15,201 bases of DNA, taken from positions 85,273 to 100,473 of the forward strand of contig MFKE01000016.1 of NCBI GenBank assembly GCA_001779455.1, read 5' to 3'. Below the pieces are notes generated by a model, which did not search any database, had not been told where the DNA came from, and saw nothing but the letters and a program-made list of their open reading frames with translations. Made by a program: the position numbers and the translations under genes. Shown here piece after piece: positions 6,094 through 12,846 of this stretch (its first letter is position 1; each line of letters begins with the position of its first letter). The stretch comes from Candidatus Gottesmanbacteria bacterium RIFOXYB1_FULL_47_11 (GTDB taxonomy: Bacteria > Patescibacteriota > Microgenomatia > UBA10105 > UBA927).

Positions 6094-6131
6094 CTCCCTG
6101 GATCCTATTCGGCCGTAGGGAGGTTTTTTTT
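6094..6131 (+). terminator. Terminator-like hairpin in the greA leader
   Basis: CTCCCT (6094-6099) pairs with AGGGAG (6117-6122), and eight T residues follow (6124-6131). ATG 6136 is 4 nt further on. The descending arm contains GGGAGG (6118-6123), the only Shine-Dalgarno-like sequence for greA, so folding would hide it. The predicted transcription start is upstream, so this is a leader element. E. coli greA also has a leader terminator, producing the short GraL RNAs. Confidence 0.75.
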
Positions 6132-6135
6132 GATT

Positions 6136-6600
6136 ATGGACCCGACAAACAAAATGTTACTTACCCGTGAAGGCTTGGAAGAGCTGAAGCGCGAACACGA
6201 TGCTCTTGTGAACACGAAACGTCCGGAAGCGGTCAAACGCCTGGCAGACGCGCGTGAGCTTGGGGATTTGTCCGAAAACAGTGAATATGCGGCAGCCAAA
6301 CAGGATCTTTCCTTCATGGACGGACGAATTTTGGAGCTTGAAGAAATCATTCACAACGCCAAGCTCATCACATCACATCCGAAACATCAGATCGACGTAG
6401 GATCTAAAGTGACCCTTCATGTTGCAGGCAAACAGGAAGAGTTTATGCTGGTCGGCGAATGGGAGGCAGACCCCAAAGAGAAGAAGATATCCCACGAATC
6501 ACCGCTGGGTAAGGCGCTTATCGGGAAAAAGGTAGGAGAAAAGGTGGAAGTAGAAGCGCCGGCAGGCAAAGTGATGTATAAGATTTTAGGAATTGAATAA
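6136..6600 (+). CDS. greA: Transcription elongation factor GreA
   Basis: A 154-aa protein, the normal GreA length. The N-terminal coiled coil (about 8-77) carries ADARELGDLSENSEY (38-51), with the acidic tip residues D44 and E47 that position Mg2+ in the RNA polymerase active site. The C-terminal FKBP-like domain (about 85-154) includes SPLGKALIGKKVGE. GreA enters the secondary channel of stalled RNA polymerase and stimulates cleavage of backtracked RNA. ATG 6136 lies 12 nt after GGGAGG. An in-frame TTG at 6130 would have better Shine-Dalgarno spacing (6 nt) but lies in the T tract; the start remains uncertain by two codons. It has its own promoter and leader, and is divergent from tRNA-Glu. 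Confidence 0.95.
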   Translation: MDPTNKMLLTREGLEELKREHDALVNTKRPEAVKRLADARELGDLSENSEYAAAKQDLSFMDGRILELEEIIHNAKLITSHPKHQIDVGSKVTLHVAGKQEEFMLVGEWEADPKEKKISHESPLGKALIGKKVGEKVEVEAPAGKVMYKILGIE

Positions 6601-6608
6601 CTATGTGT

Positions 6609-6668
6609 AGCACCATTAATTTTTTGAGCAAAAAAAGCAAAAAACAACTCCCGTCCGGGAGAGGTGCT
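6609..6668 (+). other. Possible structured RNA element after greA
   Basis: AGCACC (6609-6614) can pair with GGTGCT (6663-6668) and enclose two hairpins: T6/A6 with loop GAGC (6620-6635) and CTCCC-GTCC-GGGAG (6648-6661). No T tract follows on the plus strand, so it is not a standard terminator. On the minus strand the second hairpin would be followed by T-rich sequence, but no gene ends there. It may be a greA 3' UTR structure or chance. Confidence 0.3.
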
Positions 6669-6670
6669 TG

Positions 6671-6679
6671 TGGCATAAT
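6671..6679 (+). promoter_or_regulatory. Extended -10 promoter of the GNAT-like gene
   Basis: TGgCATAAT (TG at 6671-6672, CATAAT at 6674-6679). No -35 at 17 nt. Transcription would start near 6686, about 60 nt before the ATG, so that the next hairpin lies in the leader. Confidence 0.45.
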
Positions 6680-6703
6680 ATAAACCAGTAATTATTCCAC
6701 AAT

Positions 6704-6729
6704 AAAGCCCCTCTCCGGAGGGGTTTTTT
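6704..6729 (+). terminator. Intrinsic-terminator hairpin with UNCG-type loop upstream of the GNAT-like gene
   Basis: CCCCTC (6708-6713) and GAGGGG (6718-6723) are closed by TCCG, a UNCG-type tetraloop on a C-G pair. The stem can extend outward through G-U and A-U pairs, and six T residues follow (6724-6729). It can end greA transcripts arriving from upstream, and if the extended -10 at 6671-6679 is used it also lies in the leader of the downstream gene, whose AGGAGG starts 10 nt later. Confidence 0.8.
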
Positions 6730-6748
6730 AGTGGAAAAAGGAGGATAT

Positions 6749-7816
6749 ATGACAACTGTTGAAATGAGTAGGCGGACCGATGACGTTCCGGATCACGAAA
6801 CTGCCGATACGAGTAGTATCGGAGGCGTTGGTCCGCCGCGCCATGCGTCATTTGGCCGGCTGAAAGGGTTTTATATAGGTGGAGTAGTAAACGACAACCG
6901 GCACTATAGCGCTGCTATACGTGAGTTTTTGGACGGACGGGCGCGCTTACATTGGCATGAGTCTGACTCCTCGCCGTATACGCGCGTGCAGTATCGTGCG
7001 ATTTGCGACGGGAACTTTATACGGAAAATTTCAGAACGGATTTCCCCGTGGGTTGAAGCGGTTGTTCCGCTAACCCCCGGGATATTCGGGGAAGATCCTG
7101 TTCTTGTGTATTTTTCCGAGAATGCGCCGAGCCGTCAGTCAAGCAAAGCGGATTTTCTGAAGATCAGGGAAAATATTAGCCGGGCGAGCGGCCAGCCGCG
7201 TCGGACAGTGTCTGAGCTGACTGCTAAATCAGAAATAAACGGATACACTATTTCCATTTTGTCAGATGAAGAACGTCATCAGTCGGGTGTGCACAAAGAT
7301 GTGTACGCTCTTTATGAACGGTTCGGATGGAACGAAGAAAATGTAGCAGAGCTTTTAGGGAATCCTGATAATATTATCGGCGTTGCCCGGAAAGAAGACG
7401 CAATTGTTGCGGCAGGTATCGGTGAGATTGCCTCAATTCCCGTCAACGGGGCAATATTCCGTATTGCAGAGTTGACCGAAGCAGCAACCCGGAGTGATCA
7501 TGAACGCAACGGCTGTTACGCGGCTATTTCGACAACCATTCTTTTGGCTATCCGCGAGCAATCGCAACGCCGGAATGTTCTAGGTGGGGAAATAGATGTG
7601 ATATTCGGAGAAAGCAATGGGTTATCCGAAGGAGTCTTGCGGGTAGCAGTATCGCAGGGGCGTACGTTTTCAACGGATACCACCGCCCGATTCGGATTTC
7701 CCGGAAGCGGGATACTGCGCCAGCAGGTGCCAATCTCAGGTCCTGTCCGGGAGACTGAATATAACGATTTACTCGTGACGTCGCTTACAAGAAAGGAGTT
7801 ATATGAATTTACTTAG
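6749..7816 (+). CDS. GNAT-like acyltransferase fold protein, unassigned substrate
   Basis: A 355-aa protein. ATG 6749 is chosen over GTG 6731 because AGGAGG (6739-6744) precedes it at 4 nt. Residues 1-35 look disordered. The stretch 164-320 has GNAT character: YTISILSDEE, then VYALYERFGW, NIIGVARKEDAIVAAGIGEI, then RIAELTEAATRSDHERNG and CYAAISTTILLAI (238-268), where the last parts resemble the acyl-CoA-binding strand-loop-helix. The canonical RGxGxG/A is replaced by HERNGCY, so a catalytic role is not certain. The N-terminal 40-160 is unassigned. It overlaps the M20 gene by 14 nt, which implies translational coupling and a shared pathway, perhaps acylation and deacylation of one amino-acid-like compound (inference). 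Confidence 0.6.
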   Translation: MTTVEMSRRTDDVPDHETADTSSIGGVGPPRHASFGRLKGFYIGGVVNDNRHYSAAIREFLDGRARLHWHESDSSPYTRVQYRAICDGNFIRKISERISPWVEAVVPLTPGIFGEDPVLVYFSENAPSRQSSKADFLKIRENISRASGQPRRTVSELTAKSEINGYTISILSDEERHQSGVHKDVYALYERFGWNEENVAELLGNPDNIIGVARKEDAIVAAGIGEIASIPVNGAIFRIAELTEAATRSDHERNGCYAAISTTILLAIREQSQRRNVLGGEIDVIFGESNGLSEGVLRVAVSQGRTFSTDTTARFGFPGSGILRQQVPISGPVRETEYNDLLVTSLTRKELYEFT

Positions 7817-8876
7817 GCAGTTAGTCGCTATACGGTCATCCTATCCGGACGAGGAAAAGATTAGTATATTTTTGATTCGTCATTTGCGGGCGATCGGATT
7901 TCGTGTAGAAACCCAAACCGTTGCCCGCGGACGGACGAATATACTGGCCGCGAAAGGCTGCGGAAAAAGGTCTGTATTATTTTACGGACATATGGATACT
8001 GTTCCCTTGACGAACCGGTCCGGATGGCACACTGATCCCTGCACTCTCACGCAAAAGGGCAATCGGCTCTATGGATTGGGAGCCTATGACATGAAAGGCG
8101 GGATGAGCGCGTTTCTTTCGGCATGTGAGGGAACAAGTGCATACGTAAAAGTATTCCTGGCGGTAGATGAAGAAAATATTTCGGAAGGTGCGTGGAAGGC
8201 GGTTAATGGGAGGAAGGCCTTTTTCCGTGATGTTTCGCTTATCATATCCGCCGAACCGAATTTCGAATTAGGCTTGCACGGAATAACAACGGGCAGAACC
8301 GGCCGCTGTGTATTTGATGTGAAGTTTGTCGGTGTACCCGCGCATTTGGCAGCATATACAGCCGGCAAAGACGCCATCGGTATGCTGGCAAAGTTCGTTT
8401 CACGTCTCTACAGGGAAAGAGGTACGATGTTTGCCGGCACACGGACCGTTCTTCAGGTTCGGAAGATCACCGGGGAATCTGTCGGAATGAGTGTGTGCGG
8501 TGAAGCTTCTTTGGAAGTGGAGGTATTATTGGATGCAAAAACTTCGGTTGCAGCCGTCCGCCGTGTGCTTCTTGGATTCGGCGCGACACAGGTTTCTCTC
8601 AAAGAACGAAACACACCGTATCTTACAGGGTATCAGTTTGATCAGTTTCCGAATATGAGGGATATAGGAAAAATTATTCAACAGGCAACCGGGCGTTCAA
8701 TGCGCGTGCATACCCGGACGTCAGTCGGTGATGATAATGTACTGGCGACTCTGGGAATTCCGGTGATCACCTGGGGGCCGGACGGAGGGAACGCTCATGC
8801 GCCGGACGAGTATGTTTTGCGGAGGAGTATCAGCGCGTTAACCGGTATGTATAAAAAGCTCTTAAAGTGTCTATAA
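7803..8876 (+). CDS. M20-family metallopeptidase / amino-acid deacylase (DapE/ArgE-like)
   Basis: A 357-aa cytosolic protein with the full set of M20 residues: H63 and D65 in GHMDTVP, bridging D96 in AYDMKGG, catalytic E123 and ligand E124 in VDEEN, E151 in AEP, and H332 in NAHAPDEYV; H181 in the lid domain (PAH) fits the substrate-contact histidine. The family hydrolyses N-acyl amino acids or small peptides (ArgE, DapE, LysK, carboxypeptidase G2-like). The sequence does not show which. AAAGGAG (7792-7798) within the previous gene provides a Shine-Dalgarno 4 nt before the ATG. It ends directly before the lysS promoter. Confidence 0.9.
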   Translation: MNLLRQLVAIRSSYPDEEKISIFLIRHLRAIGFRVETQTVARGRTNILAAKGCGKRSVLFYGHMDTVPLTNRSGWHTDPCTLTQKGNRLYGLGAYDMKGGMSAFLSACEGTSAYVKVFLAVDEENISEGAWKAVNGRKAFFRDVSLIISAEPNFELGLHGITTGRTGRCVFDVKFVGVPAHLAAYTAGKDAIGMLAKFVSRLYRERGTMFAGTRTVLQVRKITGESVGMSVCGEASLEVEVLLDAKTSVAAVRRVLLGFGATQVSLKERNTPYLTGYQFDQFPNMRDIGKIIQQATGRSMRVHTRTSVGDDNVLATLGIPVITWGPDGGNAHAPDEYVLRRSISALTGMYKKLLKCL

Positions 8877-8905
8877 TTGAGGAAACGCAGAAGATATAGG
8901 ATAAT
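8877..8905 (+). promoter_or_regulatory. Promoter of lysS; predicted leaderless start
   Basis: TTGAGG (8877-8882) begins right after the stop codon of the M20 gene; a 17-nt spacer leads to GATAAT (8900-8905), which is 6 nt before ATG 8912. Transcription would start on or within a base of the A of the ATG. No Shine-Dalgarno is present. Confidence 0.65.
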
Positions 8906-8911
8906 ACAGAT

Positions 8912-10999
8912 ATGGCTACGATTGATGAACTTAAAAAAATTCGCTTAGAAAAGCTTGCCCGCCTGAAATCTCTCGGTATTGATCCGTACCCAGCAGATGT
9001 TCATCGCAAAGAATCAATCATAAAGGCGAGAAGAATGGTTGGTAAAGAAGTGGCTGTTGCCGGGCGCATCATGGGGATGCGCGGGCACGGAAAAATATTA
9101 TTTCTCGATATTGTTGACGGATCTGGTAAGGTTCAGGCAGTCATCAAGTCCGACGTTTGTTCCAAAAAGGCCGTTACACTTATTCCCTTTATTGATTTAG
9201 GCGATTTCCTCGCTGTTCAGGGAGAAATGGGTAAAACACAGGCGGGAGAAGTATCGGTATTCGTAAAGAATTTTCAGATTATTTCCAAATCGGTCCGGCC
9301 GCTTCCGGGAGAGTGGAGCGGACTCAAGGATATTGAAGAGCGGTATCGTCAGCGGTATGTGGACCTCATCGTGAACCCAGAGGTCCGCGACATATTTCTT
9401 ACCCGAAGTAAAGTTATTACGTTTCTTCGCAACTTTCTTGACGGCGACGGGTTTATCGAGGTAGAAACTCCCGTGCTGCAGCCTTTATACGGCGGGGCAC
9501 TCGCTAAACCGTTTATCACCCACCATAATGCTCTGGATGTCGATCTTTATTTGCGGATTTCTGACGAACTCTACCTCAAGCGGCTTATTGTCGGAGGATT
9601 TGACAAGGTGTATGAGGTCGGCCGCGATTTCCGCAATGAAGGAATAGATAAATCACATAACCCGGAATTTACCATGCTGGAGTTTTACTGGGCGTATGCC
9701 AATTATGAGGATCTCATGAAATACACGGAGACCATGTTGGCGAGCTTAGTGAAAGAACTGAAAGGATCCTACAAGTTTGAATATCAGGGGAAGGAATTGG
9801 ATTTTACTCCACCATGGCCGCGAGCGCGGTACCGTGATATTGTGATGAAATATTGCGGCATCGATATTGATGAAGCGTCCGATGAGAAAAAGCTATTAGC
9901 CGCTATAAAAACAAAGAAGATACAATTGGATTTGACCGGAGTTGTGGGATACGGTGCATTGTTGGATACCCTGTATAAGGCAACGGCGCGGCCGCATCTG
10001 GTAGGCCCCATGTATTTAACTGACCGGCCAACTGCGTTTGTGGCGCTTGCCAAACGGCTTCCGAAAGATCCCACGAAAACCGCTTCATTTCAGCTGCTTG
10101 TTGCCGGCAGAGAAATTCTGAATGCCTACAATGAACTCAATGATCCCGAAGATCAGGAGAAGCGCTGGCGGGAATCCGAGAAACTTGGAAAAAAAGGACA
10201 GGCTGAATATGAAGCAGTGGATGAGGATTACATCCGCGCTCTTGAGTACGGTATGCCGCCGACAGCAGGATGGGGCATGGGTATAGACAACTTCGTAGCG
10301 ATTTTAACCAATCAGCCGAGTCTTAAAAACGTTATTCTATTTCCTACGTTAAAACCTGAACATGTCCAGATAAAACAAGAAGCGCCGGGAAAACATGAGT
10401 CATTGGGAATAACGTACGAGAAAGCAAAAAAGATATTAGAGGAATATATCAAAGATCCGATTACCCGTATGCACTGCCTGGAATCCGAAATGATTATGCG
10501 GGCCCTCGCCCGTCATTTCGGGGAGAATGAGGAAGAATGGGGGATTATCGGGCTCTTGCATGATATTGATTGGGAATTGACCAAAACCGATACAAAACAA
10601 CACTGCATCAAATGTGTTGAGATACTGAAGAAAGAAGGCGCTACGGATTATCTTATTGGAACTATTCAGTCTCATGGATACGGTCAGGGCTTTGGAGATA
10701 GGTATTACGGACCGCCGGAATTTAAAGGAAAAACACGTGAAGGCCGAATTCAGCATTCGCTGGCTGCGGCGGAAACGTTGACAGGATTAATTGTCGCATC
10801 CGCTCTTATCCAACCCGATAAGAAATTGGCAAGTGTTAAGCCGGAATCATTAAAAAAGAAATTTACAAACAAAAAATTCGCGGCAAACTGCAAGCGGGAC
10901 ATTATTATGGAATGTGAACAGATAGGTGTACCAATTGACGAATTTCTCGCGCTCGGCCTCAAAGCACTGCAGGGGATTCACACAAAGCTTGGTTTATAA
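8912..10999 (+). CDS. lysS: Lysyl-tRNA synthetase (class II) fused to a C-terminal HD domain
   Basis: A 695-aa protein, about 200 residues longer than usual LysRS. Order: OB-fold anticodon-binding domain (about 46-130, GRIMGMRGHGKILFLDI), catalytic core with motif 1 (about 171-191), ITHHNALD (202-209), motif 2 (RDFRNEGID then HNPEFTMLEFY, 238-259) and motif 3 (GMGIDNFVAILTN, 455-467). Motif 3 has Asn 460 where the class II invariant Arg is expected (E. coli GIDRMVML). Residues about 500-690 match HD-domain hydrolases: H521, HD at 550-551, H564 and H588, then TGLIVASALIQPDKK (624-638), a segment usually seen in stand-alone HD proteins. It charges tRNA-Lys with lysine; the HD domain suggests a phosphohydrolase activity of unknown target. 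One continuous frame, no internal stop. Confidence 0.95.
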   Translation: MATIDELKKIRLEKLARLKSLGIDPYPADVHRKESIIKARRMVGKEVAVAGRIMGMRGHGKILFLDIVDGSGKVQAVIKSDVCSKKAVTLIPFIDLGDFLAVQGEMGKTQAGEVSVFVKNFQIISKSVRPLPGEWSGLKDIEERYRQRYVDLIVNPEVRDIFLTRSKVITFLRNFLDGDGFIEVETPVLQPLYGGALAKPFITHHNALDVDLYLRISDELYLKRLIVGGFDKVYEVGRDFRNEGIDKSHNPEFTMLEFYWAYANYEDLMKYTETMLASLVKELKGSYKFEYQGKELDFTPPWPRARYRDIVMKYCGIDIDEASDEKKLLAAIKTKKIQLDLTGVVGYGALLDTLYKATARPHLVGPMYLTDRPTAFVALAKRLPKDPTKTASFQLLVAGREILNAYNELNDPEDQEKRWRESEKLGKKGQAEYEAVDEDYIRALEYGMPPTAGWGMGIDNFVAILTNQPSLKNVILFPTLKPEHVQIKQEAPGKHESLGITYEKAKKILEEYIKDPITRMHCLESEMIMRALARHFGENEEEWGIIGLLHDIDWELTKTDTKQHCIKCVEILKKEGATDYLIGTIQSHGYGQGFGDRYYGPPEFKGKTREGRIQHSLAAAETLTGLIVASALIQPDKKLASVKPESLKKKFTNKKFAANCKRDIIMECEQIGVPIDEFLALGLKALQGIHTKLGL

Positions 11000-11001
11000 G
11001 A

Positions 11002-11616
11002 ATGAAAAAACTTCTCATTGCTACGACCAATCCCGGAAAGCTCGCGGAAATTAGGGAATTTTTGTCGGATGTCCCGCTGACACTCCTGAGTCTTAGTGAT
11101 GTAGGGATTGTTGATGCGGTTGAGGAAACCGGGATTACATTTGAAGAAAACGCGGTACTGAAGGCAAAGCATTATGCCAAAGAGTCGGATCTGCCGACAC
11201 TGGCAGACGACGGAGGATTGGAAATAGATGCGCTCTCCGGCGAGCCGGGGGTCAAATCCCACCGGTGGATACACAAAGATCGTGAGGATACCGATGAAGA
11301 GCTCATCCAATATACGCTTGACCGGATGAAAGACATCGTTGATGCCAACCGCGGGGCACAGCTCCGGCTTGTGTTGGCATTAGTATTGCCCTCAGGTGAG
11401 GTGTTTACGTCGGAAGAAAAGGTGCGGGGGATTATTCCGCGCAAAGCATCGGAATATCGGCGAAAAGGATTCCCGTACCGGTCGCTCCTTTTTTTGCCGG
11501 AGATCAATAAGTATTACAATCATGATGAATTGACCGTAGCCGAGACGGAAACGTATAATCATAGGAAGAAGGCATTGGAAATTATAAAACCGATTCTAAA
11601 ACTGAAAATATGTTAG
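11002..11616 (+). CDS. HAM1/RdgB-family nucleotide pyrophosphatase, divergent
   Basis: A 204-aa protein of normal family length. It has TTNPGK (8-13), FEENAVLKA (47-55) and ADDGGLEIDALSGEPGV (68-84), all HAM1/RdgB landmarks for Mg2+ and triphosphate binding, so it likely removes pyrophosphate from non-canonical purine nucleotides. Differences from the usual pattern: ADDSG is ADDGG, GFGYDP is GFPYRS (156-161), and SHR is NHR (186-188). The last two belong to the base-recognition region, so the substrate may differ. It starts 2 nt after lysS stops and overlaps serS by 7 nt; no Shine-Dalgarno is visible, so coupling is likely. Confidence 0.85.
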   Translation: MKKLLIATTNPGKLAEIREFLSDVPLTLLSLSDVGIVDAVEETGITFEENAVLKAKHYAKESDLPTLADDGGLEIDALSGEPGVKSHRWIHKDREDTDEELIQYTLDRMKDIVDANRGAQLRLVLALVLPSGEVFTSEEKVRGIIPRKASEYRRKGFPYRSLLFLPEINKYYNHDELTVAETETYNHRKKALEIIKPILKLKIC

Positions 11617-12842
11617 ATATAAAATTTATCAGGGAGAATTTGGAACTGTGCAAAACCGCGGCAATAAACAAAAACCGCGATGTGGACTGGGACGGGCTTC
11701 TGGCGCTTGATGATAAACGGCGTGAGCTTATCGGAGCATCGGAAAAACTGCGTGAAGAGCGCAACAAGCTTACACGGGAAGATATTGTTCGGGGCAAATC
11801 GATTAAGCAGGAGCTTAAAGCAATAGAAGACGAACTGCGAAGTGTTGAAGAAGGATTTAGCATTGGGATGCTCACGGTGCCTAATGTGCCCGACGCGAGC
11901 GTGCCGGTCGGGAAAGATGCATCGGGAAATGTCGAAGTACGGAAGTGGGGGAAGGTTCCGAAATTTGATTTTACCCCGAAAGATCATATAGAACTCGCCA
12001 AGTCTTTGGATCTTATTGATTTTGAACGCGGTGCAAAAGTGGGTGGGAGCAGAGCATATTTTCTCAAGAACGAAGCGGCACAGCTTGAGTTTGCTGTTCT
12101 TTTTTATACATTTAATAAACTGGTGTCAAAGGGCTACATCCCGCTTGTCGCTCCTTCTCTTGTAAAAGAATTTACTTTGTTCGGCGTGGGACAGTTTCCA
12201 TGGGGAAGGGAAGAGGTGTATCATCTTGAAAAAGATGATCAATATCTTGCGGGTACCGCGGAACAAACGGTGACCGCTTATTACAGCGATGAAGTATTAC
12301 GGGAAGAAGATTTGCCCAAAAAATTTGTCGCGTTTTCTCCGTGTTTCCGCCGGGAAGCGGGGAGTTACGGAAAAGATACAAGAGGGGTCTACCGGCTGCA
12401 CCAATTTAACAAAGTTGAACAAGTAATTATCTCAACTGCAGATCTGAACACTTCTCTTACTCTACATGAGGAATTACTCGCCAACTCAGAGGAAATTCTG
12501 CAGGATCTGGAACTTCCCTACAGAGTGCTTCTGATGTGTACCGGAGATATGGGTGAGCCGCAGGTTAAGAAATATGATATCGAAACGTGGATGCCGGGGA
12601 GAGGTGAGTACGGGGAGACGATGTCAGATTCGTTTATGGGGGACTTTCAGGCGAGACGATTGAAGATCCGGTATAAAACAAAAGACGGAAAAACGGTATT
12701 TGCCCATACACTAAATAATACGGCCATTGCATCTCCGAGGATTTTGATTGCACTTATTGAAAACAATCAGCAGAAAGACGGTTCAATAAAAATTCCCAAG
12801 ATTCTGCAGAAATATATCGGGAAAGATATCATTCAGCGGTAA
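11610..12842 (+). CDS. serS: Seryl-tRNA synthetase
   Basis: A 410-aa protein, close to the usual bacterial length. N-terminal tRNA-binding long coiled coil (about 30-85), beginning MLDIKFIRENLELC, typical of SerRS. The catalytic core has TAEQ (216-219) in the serine pocket, motif 2 with FSPCFRREAGSYGKDTRGV (242-260) and motif 3 TLNNTAIASPRIL (367-379) with Arg 377 kept, followed by ENNQQKDGSIKIP. GDFQARR (344-350) is also typical. It charges tRNA-Ser (and tRNA-Sec where present). Its ATG is inside the stop region of the HAM1 gene (ATGTTAG). It converges on the MFS gene with 4 nt between stop codons and no terminator. Confidence 0.95.
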   Translation: MLDIKFIRENLELCKTAAINKNRDVDWDGLLALDDKRRELIGASEKLREERNKLTREDIVRGKSIKQELKAIEDELRSVEEGFSIGMLTVPNVPDASVPVGKDASGNVEVRKWGKVPKFDFTPKDHIELAKSLDLIDFERGAKVGGSRAYFLKNEAAQLEFAVLFYTFNKLVSKGYIPLVAPSLVKEFTLFGVGQFPWGREEVYHLEKDDQYLAGTAEQTVTAYYSDEVLREEDLPKKFVAFSPCFRREAGSYGKDTRGVYRLHQFNKVEQVIISTADLNTSLTLHEELLANSEEILQDLELPYRVLLMCTGDMGEPQVKKYDIETWMPGRGEYGETMSDSFMGDFQARRLKIRYKTKDGKTVFAHTLNNTAIASPRILIALIENNQQKDGSIKIPKILQKYIGKDIIQR

Positions 12843-12846
12843 CTCC

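Noticed and set aside
6605..6661. Minus-strand terminator (CTCCC/GGGAG followed by T-rich sequence)
   Set aside because: The geometry fits, but no minus-strand gene ends here; noted as part of a possible RNA structure instead.
10436..10999. HD domain as a separate gene after lysS
   Set aside because: The frame is continuous from the LysRS core with no stop, and no promoter or start with a Shine-Dalgarno was found at the junction.
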